Positions 56,262 to 64,000 of a stretch of 64,000 bases of DNA are shown here, piece by piece. Within the stretch, counting starts at the first letter, position 1, and each line of letters starts with the position of its first letter. Source of the stretch: GCA-2684655 sp045105235 (GTDB taxonomy: Bacteria > Planctomycetota > UBA1135 > UBA2386); NCBI GenBank assembly GCA_045105235.1, contig JBGCDH010000024.1, forward strand, positions 1-64,000, written 5' to 3'. A model generated the notes under the pieces. That model was given only the letters and a program-made list of their open reading frames with translations, had not been told where the DNA came from and ran no database searches. The position numbers and the translations under genes are program-made.

Positions 56262-58207
56262 TTCGGCCAGCCCGCCGAGCGAGTTGTGCTGGCCGGAACA
56301 GCTGGCTGCAATGCGTCAGGCGGCGGCGAAGGAGTCGACGACATCCGCAGTCCACGGGATCGACGCAGCCCTTGGAAGGCGCCAGCGTTCGGCGCATAGC
56401 GCCGGGCGAGTTCGCGCCAAGCCTGTGCCACGCCCGTAAAAACGCCGGTCTCGACCTGGGTCGGCTCGCGGCCGGCAATTTCTACAGCAAGCTTCTGGAC
56501 GCCCGACATGCTCGCGAGCAGCTGCTGCAGGTTGCTCGCCTTGCGGCAATCGCGACCATCGGTGTAGTCCAGCTGCTGCAGCTGTTCGACGGCACTGAGC
56601 CAGACCGGGTAGCCGTAGTTTTCGAGCTGCTTGCCGAGCGACGGCACGAAGCGCGGCGATTCCGCCAGCGGCTTCAACACCTCTCGGTAGGACGGGAAGT
56701 CGCCCGGCAGGTCAAAGCCGGACAGCTCGAGCTCGTGCAGTCCAGCCGCAAGCCCTCGTTGGCCCGCGCGGCGACCTGCCGCGAGAGCGCTGGCGACCAC
56801 GCGGTCGATTTCATTGTCGAACGAAGGGGACTGCGCCATGCGGCGCAGCTCCGGATCGTTCAGCTGGTGGGCACCACCCCCCAGCAAGTTGGCAATCTGG
56901 ACCTGCTGCGGTGCCCGTGCACGAAACAGCCAAACCACCGCCACCAACACCGCCGCAACCGAACCGATGAGGATCAAGGCGCCGCGGGCACCGCTGCCGC
57001 TTCGAGCCCGCGCCTCACGGCGGGCGCGAGCGGCCGCCATGCGCGCCTCGGCATCCGCCGCCGCCGCGCGACGCTTCTGATCGCCTCGATCCCGATCGTC
57101 GCGTGAGAGCGACCGCTTGCCGCGCGGCGGCAGCGGCGGCGGCACGCAGCTTGGGGCCGCGCCATCCAGCTGATTCCCAGCGGAGTTGCCAGCGGAGTTG
57201 CCCGCGGAGTTGCCAGCGGAGCTGCCCGCCGAGCCCGCCACCGAAGCATCCTGGAACGTGGCCACCGTCGAAGCCGTCAGAGCGACTCCGGCGTCGCTAA
57301 GCGCCGCCGGCCCAAACGTGCGCAGCAGCTCGTCGACGGTCTGGAATCGATCCTCGGGCCGCTTGGCGAGACAGCGCACCAGCACCTCGCGTTCGACGGG
57401 CGTCAGGTAGCTAGGCAGCTCGGGCGGCTGGTCTTCGTGCTTCTTGAGCACCTCCCACTCGCTATCGCCGACAAACGGCACGTGTCCGCAAAGCAGCTCG
57501 TAGAGCATCACGCCGAGCGAATAGATATCGCTGCGCTGGTCGCCGCGGCGCTGCAGCATCTCGGGCGCCATGTAGTAGGGCGTGCCCCGCCCCATCGACA
57601 GGCTGCCGCGCGAATGCGTCACCAGCTTGCTCAGGCCATAGTCGCCGAGGCGAGCGACGCCGCCCTTCAAGAAGACGTTGGCGGGTTTGATGTCGAAGTG
57701 CACCAGTGAGCGCTCGTGCAGCGCCTGAAGCCCGCGGCACGACTGCAGGAAGCCGCGCAGCAGCTCGGGCTTTTCGTCGGCGGTCGGCGCGCGGCCCTTG
57801 CCATCCCCGTCGACCGGCATGACGTCACGCAGCGTATCGGTGCCGGCAAACGCCATCAGCAGATACGGGATGCCGTGCACTTCGCCGCGGTCCTCAATCG
57901 ACACCAGGTTGGGGTGGTCGATCTGCGCGAAGTACTTCACCTGCTCGAGCTCAGACAGAACGGCCCGCCGCACCTCGGTATCATCCACCTGCAGGAACTT
58001 GATGGCGTAGTCCTTGCCGATCGACATCCGACGGGCCCGGAAAACCAGCCCAAACATGCCGCCGCCGAGCTTGGTCGTGATTTCGAAGCCATCGACGAAA
58101 CCTGGCTTGCGGTAGTCACGGTAGAACGCCTCCCAGTCGGGACGGCTGGCCGCCGGGGGGACCGGCTGCGGCGCGGCGTCAGAATCGGGGGACTCTTCCA
58201 TGATCAT
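56258..58207 (-). CDS. Transmembrane Ser/Thr protein kinase
   Basis: 649 residues (ATG 58201 possible). Kinase domain about 40-320: Gly loop GGGMFG, Lys in YAIKFL, catalytic loop HFDIKPAN (H-F-D in place of H-R-D), metal loop DYG in place of DFG, and GTPYYMAPE. A low-complexity linker with SAGN repeats and a basic stretch precedes one membrane helix (ALILIGSVAAVLVAVVWLF, about 430-450), then an extracytoplasmic helical domain of about 190 residues without a known family. The two substitutions are tolerated in many active bacterial kinases. Coupled to mqnB downstream. Confidence 0.92.
   Translation of the reverse strand: MIMEESPDSDAAPQPVPPAASRPDWEAFYRDYRKPGFVDGFEITTKLGGGMFGLVFRARRMSIGKDYAIKFLQVDDTEVRRAVLSELEQVKYFAQIDHPNLVSIEDRGEVHGIPYLLMAFAGTDTLRDVMPVDGDGKGRAPTADEKPELLRGFLQSCRGLQALHERSLVHFDIKPANVFLKGGVARLGDYGLSKLVTHSRGSLSMGRGTPYYMAPEMLQRRGDQRSDIYSLGVMLYELLCGHVPFVGDSEWEVLKKHEDQPPELPSYLTPVEREVLVRCLAKRPEDRFQTVDELLRTFGPAALSDAGVALTASTVATFQDASVAGSAGSSAGNSAGNSAGNSAGNQLDGAAPSCVPPPLPPRGKRSLSRDDRDRGDQKRRAAAADAEARMAAARARREARARSGSGARGALILIGSVAAVLVAVVWLFRARAPQQVQIANLLGGGAHQLNDPELRRMAQSPSFDNEIDRVVASALAAGRRAGQRGLAAGLHELELSGFDLPGDFPSYREVLKPLAESPRFVPSLGKQLENYGYPVWLSAVEQLQQLDYTDGRDCRKASNLQQLLASMSGVQKLAVEIAGREPTQVETGVFTGVAQAWRELARRYAPNAGAFQGLRRSRGLRMSSTPSPPPDALQPAVPASTTRSAGWPK
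57179..57226. repeat. 12-bp minisatellite in the Ser/Thr kinase gene
   Basis: Four tandem units, mostly AGCGGAGTTGCC on the plus strand, encode S-A-G-N repeats in the linker between kinase domain and membrane helix. Confidence 0.85.
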
Positions 58208-58376
58208 CAGCTTATCAGCGGCGCGTCCGCGCGGCGGTCTTCAAGTTCGAGGAGCGAAGGGGGCTACGCGCCTCGTCGCCCGGTATTCTGCGATGCGATC
58301 CAGTTTTCCCAGATCCGTGGCGATTCGCCCGGACCGGCGTGCCACCGGCCCCTCGGCACGGTAGCCTGCCCGCCCT

Positions 58377-59612
58377 TTGACGTCCGAAACCCTGCAATGT
58401 TCTCACTTTGGCCGCTGCGGCGGCTGTAGCCGGCTCGACCAACCGATCGAGCTCCAGCTCGAGGACAAGCGCGATGCGGCGATGGCCCAGCTGGCGCCGT
58501 TCCTCGATGGCATCGAGCCCGCGATCACGCTGCCGCCGCGGCCGCCGCGCTACGACCGCATCAGCATCACCTACCCGGTGCAGCCGCGACGGCGCGGCCC
58601 GATGGCGGGCATCTACCGACGCGGCACCCACCAGGTGGAGCCGATCCGGGACTGCCGCATCCAGCACCGCGCGTTGACGACGTTTGGCGCGCGCGCCAAC
58701 GACGTCCTGCACCGCGTTGGGGTCGAGGCCTACGACGAGCGCACGGGCAAGGGCGCGGTGCGCGCGATCCGGGCCCGCGTGCTGCCTGGCAGCAACGAGC
58801 TGCTCGTCGGCGCGGTCGTCAACACCATGCGGTTCAACGGCCGCGACGCCATGTTCGACGGCCTGTGGGATGCGGCCCACGACCTGCGCGGCGACCAGGG
58901 CCAGGCCCTCAAGCCGGTCGGTGCGGTTTGCAACCTCAACGACAAGCCCGGCAACACGCTCCTGGGCGCGGAGAATACTGCGTTCTACGGCCGCGACTGG
59001 CAGGAGCACGTGGTCCAGCCAGACCTCCGCTTTCGGGTCTCGTTCGCGAGCTTCTACCAGCTTCACCGCCACGCCGATGCGGTGCTGTTTCGGCCGGCGA
59101 TGGCGATGCTCGGCGGCGATGGCGAACTGCGCGGCGGCCTGCTCAGCGGCCTCCGTATCGTCGACGGCTACGGCGGCGTCGGCAGCTTTGCGCTGCGCCT
59201 GCTGGCGGCGGGCGCTGGCCACGTGACCCTGATCGAGGCGTCGCCGGGCGCGTGCCGCGATGCGCGCCACAACCTGTCGCACAATGAGAGCACCAGCGCC
59301 GATCGGCCTGAAGGCAGCTGGCAGGACCGCTGGGAAGTGCGCGAGCAGCCGTTCGGTTCGCAGCCGTTGCCCGAATGCGACGTGCTGGTCGTCGACCCGC
59401 CGCGCAAGGGCCTCGGCCAAGAAGGCGCGGCCGCGGTGCTCACCGCCATGCCGCCGAAGGTCCTGCTGATCTCGTGTGCGATCGGATCGCTGGCACGGGA
59501 TCTCGAGCAGCTCAGCCCGCACTACCGGGTCGCCGCGCTGCGGCTGTGCGATCTGTTCCCGCACACAGAACACATCGAAGCGGTTACTCTGCTAGAGCGT
59601 CGGGATAGCTAG
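58377..59612 (+). CDS. RNA m5-uridine methyltransferase (TrmA/RlmD-like)
   Basis: 411 residues from TTG 58377. Cys pattern CSHFGRCGGC plus a later Cys (IRDCRIQH) suggests an RlmD-type iron-sulfur cluster. SAM motif VDGYGGVGSFAL, catalytic-loop VVDPPRKGL, nucleophile Cys in LISCAIGS and the final Glu in FPHTEHIEAV. It makes m5U in tRNA or rRNA. No TRAM domain is seen at the N-terminus. Divergent to the kinase. Confidence 0.9.
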   Translation: MTSETLQCSHFGRCGGCSRLDQPIELQLEDKRDAAMAQLAPFLDGIEPAITLPPRPPRYDRISITYPVQPRRRGPMAGIYRRGTHQVEPIRDCRIQHRALTTFGARANDVLHRVGVEAYDERTGKGAVRAIRARVLPGSNELLVGAVVNTMRFNGRDAMFDGLWDAAHDLRGDQGQALKPVGAVCNLNDKPGNTLLGAENTAFYGRDWQEHVVQPDLRFRVSFASFYQLHRHADAVLFRPAMAMLGGDGELRGGLLSGLRIVDGYGGVGSFALRLLAAGAGHVTLIEASPGACRDARHNLSHNESTSADRPEGSWQDRWEVREQPFGSQPLPECDVLVVDPPRKGLGQEGAAAVLTAMPPKVLLISCAIGSLARDLEQLSPHYRVAALRLCDLFPHTEHIEAVTLLERRDS

Positions 59613-59691
59613 GCGCAACCGCCTACCAACGAGGCTGCCTGTCCGCCTGTCCGCCCGCCTGCCGGTCTGACCGCCCGCTCGCCCGCCCGCC

Positions 59692-60507
59692 ATGCACAAT
59701 CCGACCCGACGCAACCGCAACATCGGCAGCGAACGGCAGGGCCACGGCAAGGACAACAAGCTGGTCATTCCGTGGCCGTTCCACGAGGACAGGATCTACT
59801 ATGAGATCCTGCCGGATGCGCGCGAATACAGCTTTGAGCTGCATGGCGACAAGCGCGTCGCACTCGTCCAGCCGCCTACCAACGGCAACTACTACGGCTG
59901 CACGCTGCCGGACCTGATCCGCATCCTGCGGTCGCTGCCGGCCGCCGACGTCGACGGGCTGGACCTGTTCTTGTTTCGTCAGCCGACCAAGAAGCAGCTG
60001 CTGCTGAAATCGGTCTGGGGCCGATTCATCTATTACGCAACTCCAAGCCGCCACCGGGGCAGCGCAATCTGCATCGAGGCCACCAAGCCGATGCAGGTGA
60101 AGTGGCCGAAGTCGAATACGCCGGAGCATGAGCGCGAGCTCGCCCGGCTTGCGGCCGACGGCTGCAAGATGACCTACACCAAACGCGAGATCCTGATCGA
60201 CACCACCCGCGAGTCGCTGCGGAACACCGTCCTGTATCGGACCGTACTGCACGAGACCGGCCACTACGTCGACTGGTTGCGCAGCGTCTTGGATCTCGAA
60301 GGCACCGAGACGGAGATCGAAGCGGCGAGCGAGCGGTTCGACACCAAGACCTCCGCCATGAAGGAGGACTTCGCGCACCGCTATGCAAAGGAGATGGCGG
60401 ACAAGCTGCGCGCCAACGGCCAGCTGCCGTTCCCGATCACGTGGGACGAAGACGCGATGCAGCGCGCCGGCATCCAGCGCAGCTGGTTTGTTCCCGACGC
60501 GAGCTAG
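59692..60507 (+). CDS. Putative HEXXH zinc metalloprotease-like protein
   Basis: 271 residues, no signal peptide, basic N-terminus. TVLHETGHYVDWL at about residue 185 is an HEXXH zinc motif with following aromatic residues, and acidic residues lie soon after (TETEIEAASE). The rest is not from a family I know. Probably cytoplasmic. Its TAG stop shares the palindrome CTAG with the stop of the convergent next gene. Confidence 0.65.
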   Translation: MHNPTRRNRNIGSERQGHGKDNKLVIPWPFHEDRIYYEILPDAREYSFELHGDKRVALVQPPTNGNYYGCTLPDLIRILRSLPAADVDGLDLFLFRQPTKKQLLLKSVWGRFIYYATPSRHRGSAICIEATKPMQVKWPKSNTPEHERELARLAADGCKMTYTKREILIDTTRESLRNTVLYRTVLHETGHYVDWLRSVLDLEGTETEIEAASERFDTKTSAMKEDFAHRYAKEMADKLRANGQLPFPITWDEDAMQRAGIQRSWFVPDAS

Positions 60508-60935
60508 CCAACCATTTGGGCAATGCGCCCGCGGAAGCGCGCCAGTAGCGCCGCCGCGACATCGCCTTCGACGTTTTCGACCATCCATTCGGCGTTGACG
60601 AAGGCACGCGAGTTGTGCTTCCGGATAGCCGCCAGATAGGGCTCCACCTTGGCGTAGAGCAGCATGCCTTCGCCGGTATTCTCGAGCAAAAACTCGGCGT
60701 TGACGACGCCGTGCTTGGCCATGCCGTAGACCATTTCCCAATACGTGCCGACCTGCCGGAACGCGCGGTTCAAGGAATGATCCGGGGCCATCACAGCCAG
60801 CATCTCGGCTTCGTTCTTCGGCCACCACTCGCCGTTGATCGCGTCCCGCGACTCGCGCATCACGGCCTCCCGGCGCAGGTCGTAGAGCTTGATGACGAGG
60901 TCGGCGTCGTGATGATCGGGGGCGTGCTTTGACAT
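60504..60935 (-). CDS. Conserved hypothetical protein
   Basis: 143 residues, helical, no signal or membrane segment. Motifs KLYDLRREAVMRESRDAI, FRQVGTYWEMVYGMAKHG and LLYAKVEPYLAAIRK look conserved and similar small proteins occur in other phyla, from memory. No catalytic motif; function unknown. Stop overlaps the HEXXH gene by 4 bp in convergent orientation. Confidence 0.7.
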   Translation of the reverse strand: MSKHAPDHHDADLVIKLYDLRREAVMRESRDAINGEWWPKNEAEMLAVMAPDHSLNRAFRQVGTYWEMVYGMAKHGVVNAEFLLENTGEGMLLYAKVEPYLAAIRKHNSRAFVNAEWMVENVEGDVAAALLARFRGRIAQMVG

Positions 60936-60952
60936 ACGGGAAGTGTCGACGC

Positions 60953-62605
60953 TCAGGGCTTCAGCCGCAAATGCACATCGCGCCGCGCGACCCGTAGGTC
61001 GCGCTCGCGCACGCGGCCGCTGCGGGTCACAACGATGCGGTAGTCCCCCGGCGGCAGGTGCGACGCAAACCGCTGCTTGCTGTGGACGTCGCCATCGGCC
61101 ACCCGATCGGCGCCCAGGAAAACTTCGATGCTGGCGCGGAAATCCTCACGGCCGGAGGCGACGCAAGCCGACAGGCGGACCGACGCACGCGGCCGCACCG
61201 TCGCGCAGTGCTCGTTGACGCCTGCCTGCAACTGAAGCGTCTCGACGGCGGGCGGATCAAACGGCAAGAACTCGCGCCCTAGCTCTGATTTGCGGTCTGC
61301 AAACGCAAGCTCGAAAGCGCCGACCGCAAACGGACCGAGCAGATCCGAACGGCCGCGACCGCTCGCCAGCGCCGCGTCGGCCGGATCCGAATCGGGCAAA
61401 GCCTGCTGCTGCACATCGGCCAGGATCTGCTTGCGGGCGGCACCGCCCAGCGCCACCGGCTTGCCGCGCTCATCGCGAAAGGACAAACGCAGCGACGCTG
61501 CGCCTTCGACAACGACCTCGAGTTCGACGCTTTGCTGCATCGGAGCGAGCGTCAGCTCGCGCTCAAATGGCCGAAAGAAACGCCCGCCGCCGCGCAGGGT
61601 GTAGGCACCGGGCGGAACACGGTCAAACTCCGCAACGGAACTCCCATCAAGCTTCTGTTCGAAGCGCCACTCTTGCCCCGCCGGCGAACCGCGCAGCTCC
61701 CGCGTAAGCACAACGGCTCCGTTCGCGACCTTGCGCCCGGCTGCATCGCGCACGTGGATGCGCAGGTTGATCGGATGCACTTCGTGACGCCACTCGTGGC
61801 TCCCGCTACCGGCCAGCAGGACCATCGGCCAATCACCTAGCTCAAGCGCGTTGCTCTCCGAGCTGCCGTTCGCGATCGCGAGCAAGCGGTAGCTGTCGGC
61901 GGCGAGGATCATGCGAAGACGAGCGCTGGCGGCGCGATCGCCCCCGGACGAGGAGTTGCGCGCGTAGCGCGTCATCACCGTCTTCCCCGCCATCGACCTG
62001 ACGGTCGTCAGCTGCTTCACCAGCGGTTCTCCCCATCCGGTGAAGTGACCTTCGACGGCCACATGATCCGGCCCAAGCTGGATGTCGACGTCGTGGCGGC
62101 CTGGGGCGTCAATCTCGACAATGCGCTCCCAGTCCGGCCAGGCCGGCATCGTCAACTTGAAGTCGCGCAGGTGCTCGATCGCCGCCACCTCGCCTCGACC
62201 GTCTTCGTCCGTTCGAAAGCTGTAGCCGAACACGCGTGCCTCGGATTCGACGGGCCCAAGATAGACCTGGTAGCCAACCAGCGGCTTGCCGTTGCTGTCG
62301 CGAAACCGCGCATGCAAGCGAGGCGGCCCCGCGTCCGCGTGGCGTTCGCGCTCCAGGCCCGACGTGTCGTCAGACGCGGCGCCGTGGCTGCCCGCCGCCG
62401 CGCCCGCCGCCGCCGCATCACCAACCGCGCCGCTTTCGCCCAACCCGGAGCGATCGCTAGCGGCCGAACCTTGCGGCACGTCGACATCGCCAACTCCGAG
62501 TTGGAAGGCTCGCACCGCAAGCCAAGCGCAGACGGCTAGCGCAAGCACCGCCGCCAACGCCGCCAACGCACGCCGCCAAGGCCGCTGTCTTGGTGCCGCA
62601 ACCAT
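60953..62605 (-). CDS. Membrane-anchored protein with carboxypeptidase-regulatory-like domains
   Basis: 550 residues from ATG 62605 (MVAAPRQRPWRR). One N-terminal membrane helix (ALAALAAVLALAVCAWL), then a low-complexity Ala/Ser/Gly linker and several beta-sandwich units (FRDSNGKPLVGYQVYLG; VRDAAGRKVANGAVVL; FRDERGKPVALGG) like CarboxypepD_reg/SpaA-type folds. Likely extracytoplasmic; no enzyme motif. It starts 4 bp after the GHMP kinase stop and may be cotranscribed. Confidence 0.75.
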   Translation of the reverse strand: MVAAPRQRPWRRALAALAAVLALAVCAWLAVRAFQLGVGDVDVPQGSAASDRSGLGESGAVGDAAAAGAAAGSHGAASDDTSGLERERHADAGPPRLHARFRDSNGKPLVGYQVYLGPVESEARVFGYSFRTDEDGRGEVAAIEHLRDFKLTMPAWPDWERIVEIDAPGRHDVDIQLGPDHVAVEGHFTGWGEPLVKQLTTVRSMAGKTVMTRYARNSSSGGDRAASARLRMILAADSYRLLAIANGSSESNALELGDWPMVLLAGSGSHEWRHEVHPINLRIHVRDAAGRKVANGAVVLTRELRGSPAGQEWRFEQKLDGSSVAEFDRVPPGAYTLRGGGRFFRPFERELTLAPMQQSVELEVVVEGAASLRLSFRDERGKPVALGGAARKQILADVQQQALPDSDPADAALASGRGRSDLLGPFAVGAFELAFADRKSELGREFLPFDPPAVETLQLQAGVNEHCATVRPRASVRLSACVASGREDFRASIEVFLGADRVADGDVHSKQRFASHLPPGDYRIVVTRSGRVRERDLRVARRDVHLRLKP

Positions 62606-62609
62606 GATC

Positions 62610-63899
62610 CTATGAGGTCTTGCCGCCGCCGCTCTTTGGTGCCAAATCGATGGAGCCGAATGCCATCGCCCCCGGCGAGGACCAACGAAACACGTGTGCC
62701 GAATGGCCGGTGGCCTCGGACAAGTGCTTTTTGGCCCGCAGCGCTTCGTACCAGACCTTGTTGTGGGCACCGAGCAGCACCACCGTACCGCCACCGCCGC
62801 CGCGACCGCTCAGCTTGGCGCCATAGACGCCGTTGCCGCCCTCGCGCCGCCCCCGCAAAAAGTCCACGACGAGGTCCGCCGCGTCGCGACCGCAGCCGCT
62901 GCTGCCGTAGCTGGCATGCGCTTCGAACATCTGATCCCCGAGCGCGTGCCGGTTGGCCAAGCTCGGCTCGCGCCCGAGCAGCTCGCAAAAACGCGCCGTG
63001 CGCTCGGGGTCCTCACCGGCCCCGGGGGTGCCGGCCGCGGAGATGTCTGCACCGGATGCGCCTGCACCGGATGCGTCAGCACCAAAGGAGCTGGCAGCCC
63101 CCGCAGCGGCGCCGTCAGCGGCGCAGTCAGCGGCACCGTCAGCCAACCCCAGCGCAACGATCTCGAGGTCACTCGGCACCGCCAAGCGCTGCTCAAGATC
63201 GGCACCGGCGCCACGCATGACCAGCAGCTCCCCCGCGTTGCCTAGCAACGACACCATCGCGTCCGATCGACGCGCGTCGGCGCCAAGAACCTCCCTCTCG
63301 ACGTCTTCGGCGAGACTCGCGATTTCGGTAGGCGAAAGCTCGAGCCCGTAGAGGCGGGCAAACGCCTGCAGCGTCGCGATGGTGATCGCGGTCGAGGAGC
63401 CCACGCTGCAGCCAACCGGAACATCACTGTGAAGCAGCAGCTCTGCGCCGCGCTCGGGCAGCAGCGCGTGCCGGCGAGCCAGCGTCAACAGCGCCCCCAG
63501 CAAGTAGCCGGCCCAGCGATCGCGCGGATCCCCGGCCAAAAACGCCCGCGCCTCGGCAAAGTCGATGGGCTGGCCCGGGAGCCCCAGGTCGGACAGGCGC
63601 ACGGACAGCATCTGGGTGCGCGAACCATCGCGGCACGGCGACCAAAGCCGCACGAGTTCGTCGTCGCGAAGCTGCACGGCGACGCAGGCAGCCTCGGCGG
63701 TCGGCACCGCAATCGCCTGCGGCGCCGCCGCGCCGGCGAGCCCGCCCATGACGTCCAGCCGACCGGGCGCCCTCGTGATGAAGATCTCCCGATCTGCGCG
63801 AAAGAACGCCGGAAGAGCCTCTTCGATCAGGCGAAAGACCATCAGGACGCCCAGGCCTTCTGCCGGGTCTTGGGACGGATGGAAGTGTTCGAGCTCCAC
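62610..63899 (-). CDS. GHMP-family sugar kinase (galactokinase-like)
   Basis: 429 residues from GTG 63899; ATG 63842 is an alternative starting MVFRLIEEAL. Motif 1 ITRAPGRLDVMGG, ATP loop SDVPVGCSVGSSTAI and motif 3 GAKLSGRGGGGGTVVLL are those of galactokinase-like GHMP kinases. It phosphorylates a sugar at C1, but the sugar is unclear; the galactose-type substrate Asp in the first motif is present. Between about residues 250 and 300 a low-complexity Ala/Gly/Ser/Asp insert encoded by tandem repeats interrupts the fold in a likely surface loop. Confidence 0.82.
   Translation of the reverse strand: MELEHFHPSQDPAEGLGVLMVFRLIEEALPAFFRADREIFITRAPGRLDVMGGLAGAAAPQAIAVPTAEAACVAVQLRDDELVRLWSPCRDGSRTQMLSVRLSDLGLPGQPIDFAEARAFLAGDPRDRWAGYLLGALLTLARRHALLPERGAELLLHSDVPVGCSVGSSTAITIATLQAFARLYGLELSPTEIASLAEDVEREVLGADARRSDAMVSLLGNAGELLVMRGAGADLEQRLAVPSDLEIVALGLADGAADCAADGAAAGAASSFGADASGAGASGADISAAGTPGAGEDPERTARFCELLGREPSLANRHALGDQMFEAHASYGSSGCGRDAADLVVDFLRGRREGGNGVYGAKLSGRGGGGGTVVLLGAHNKVWYEALRAKKHLSEATGHSAHVFRWSSPGAMAFGSIDLAPKSGGGKTS
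63049..63144. repeat. In-frame 12-15-bp repeats in the GHMP kinase gene
   Basis: Two 15-bp units (GCACCGGATGCG plus three) at 63049-63078 and 12-bp units like CCGTCAGCGGCG at 63112-63144 encode an Ala/Gly/Asp/Ser-rich insert on the minus strand. Confidence 0.8.
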
Positions 63900-64000
63900 G
63901 ATTGGGCGGACGATTTGGGGTCAGGTTGGGCGCGGCCCGGCGCCGGTGCGGTGCGAAGCGGGTGCTCGCATATGTCTAGACTCGGCCGGAATCAGCTGCG
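63900..64000. other. Upstream region of the GHMP kinase gene
   Basis: 101 bp to the window end. No ORF or clear promoter is visible. Confidence 0.3.

Noticed and set aside
1..64000. CRISPR arrays, prophage, transposons
   Set aside because: No regularly spaced repeats, integrase, transposase or phage structural gene was seen.

Overview
The window is 64 kb of very GC-rich bacterial chromosome, densely coded on both strands. It holds about 47 protein genes, one tRNA gene, no rRNA, no insertion sequence and no CRISPR array. The gene content suggests a free-living Planctomycetota-like heterotroph. Pointers are a MoxR/DUF58/VWA operon containing an ABC transporter, many secreted hydrolases (GH20, M36, M28, S8, trypsin-like), a VPS10/BNR propeller protein, FG-GAP and beta-helix proteins, a futalosine-pathway enzyme, a eukaryote-type Ser/Thr kinase, and a C-terminal domain shared by two exported proteins. 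The phylum is inferred; no marker gene is present.

The most interesting signal is selenocysteine (Sec). A complete tRNA-Sec gene with anticodon UCA and encoded CCA lies at 12709-12807 on the minus strand. Three plus-strand genes carry an in-frame UGA with the coding frame intact on both sides: a beta-helix protein (UGA 28-30), an FG-GAP/VCBS protein (UGA 8892-8894, motif W-U-C) and a thioredoxin-fold, deiodinase-like protein (UGA 47038-47040, motif C-L-T-U) fused to a DsbD-alpha-like domain and EF-hands. Each UGA is followed by a hairpin with GU in its apical loop, 21 to 26 nt downstream, the geometry of a bacterial SECIS. Ordinary gene callers would split or truncate all three genes. UGA also serves as a normal stop in the ATGA and GTGA junctions of this window, so a general reassignment of UGA is unlikely.

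Layout. 1-6.2 kb: beta-helix selenoprotein candidate, GH20 hexosaminidase, HEAT-like protein, trypsin-like protease. 6.2-9.8 kb: OmpR-type response regulator and histidine kinase, then the FG-GAP selenoprotein. 9.8-13.4 kb: YjbQ, universal stress protein, ArsB/NhaD-type transporter, tRNA-Sec, DUF4265-like protein. 13.4-18.4 kb: arylsulfotransferase-like protein and a large VPS10/BNR protein. 18.5-32.8 kb: one long minus-strand operon, in transcription order DUF4175-like protein, MoxR, membrane protein, ABC ATPase, ABC permease, DUF58, BatA-like VWA protein, double-VWA protein, then two small genes. Nearly all junctions of its main part are 4-bp ATGA/GTGA overlaps, which implies translational coupling. 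32.9-40.8 kb: CDF metal transporter, PilX-like protein, short flagellin, M36 metalloprotease, beta-barrel-like lipoprotein. 40.9-46.7 kb: SDR, ChaN-like lipoprotein, subtilase, lipoprotein, M28 peptidase. 46.8-55.6 kb: the deiodinase-like selenoprotein, then a metal-efflux operon (His-rich protein, TolC, adaptor, RND pump, His-rich lipoprotein). 55.6-64 kb: futalosine hydrolase coupled to a Ser/Thr kinase, an RNA m5U methyltransferase, an HEXXH protein, a conserved hypothetical, a carboxypeptidase-regulatory-domain protein and a GHMP kinase.

Short in-frame minisatellites of 12-15 bp recur in the linkers or tails of at least five genes. Many long ORFs antisense to real genes are by-products of the high GC content and are not annotated.
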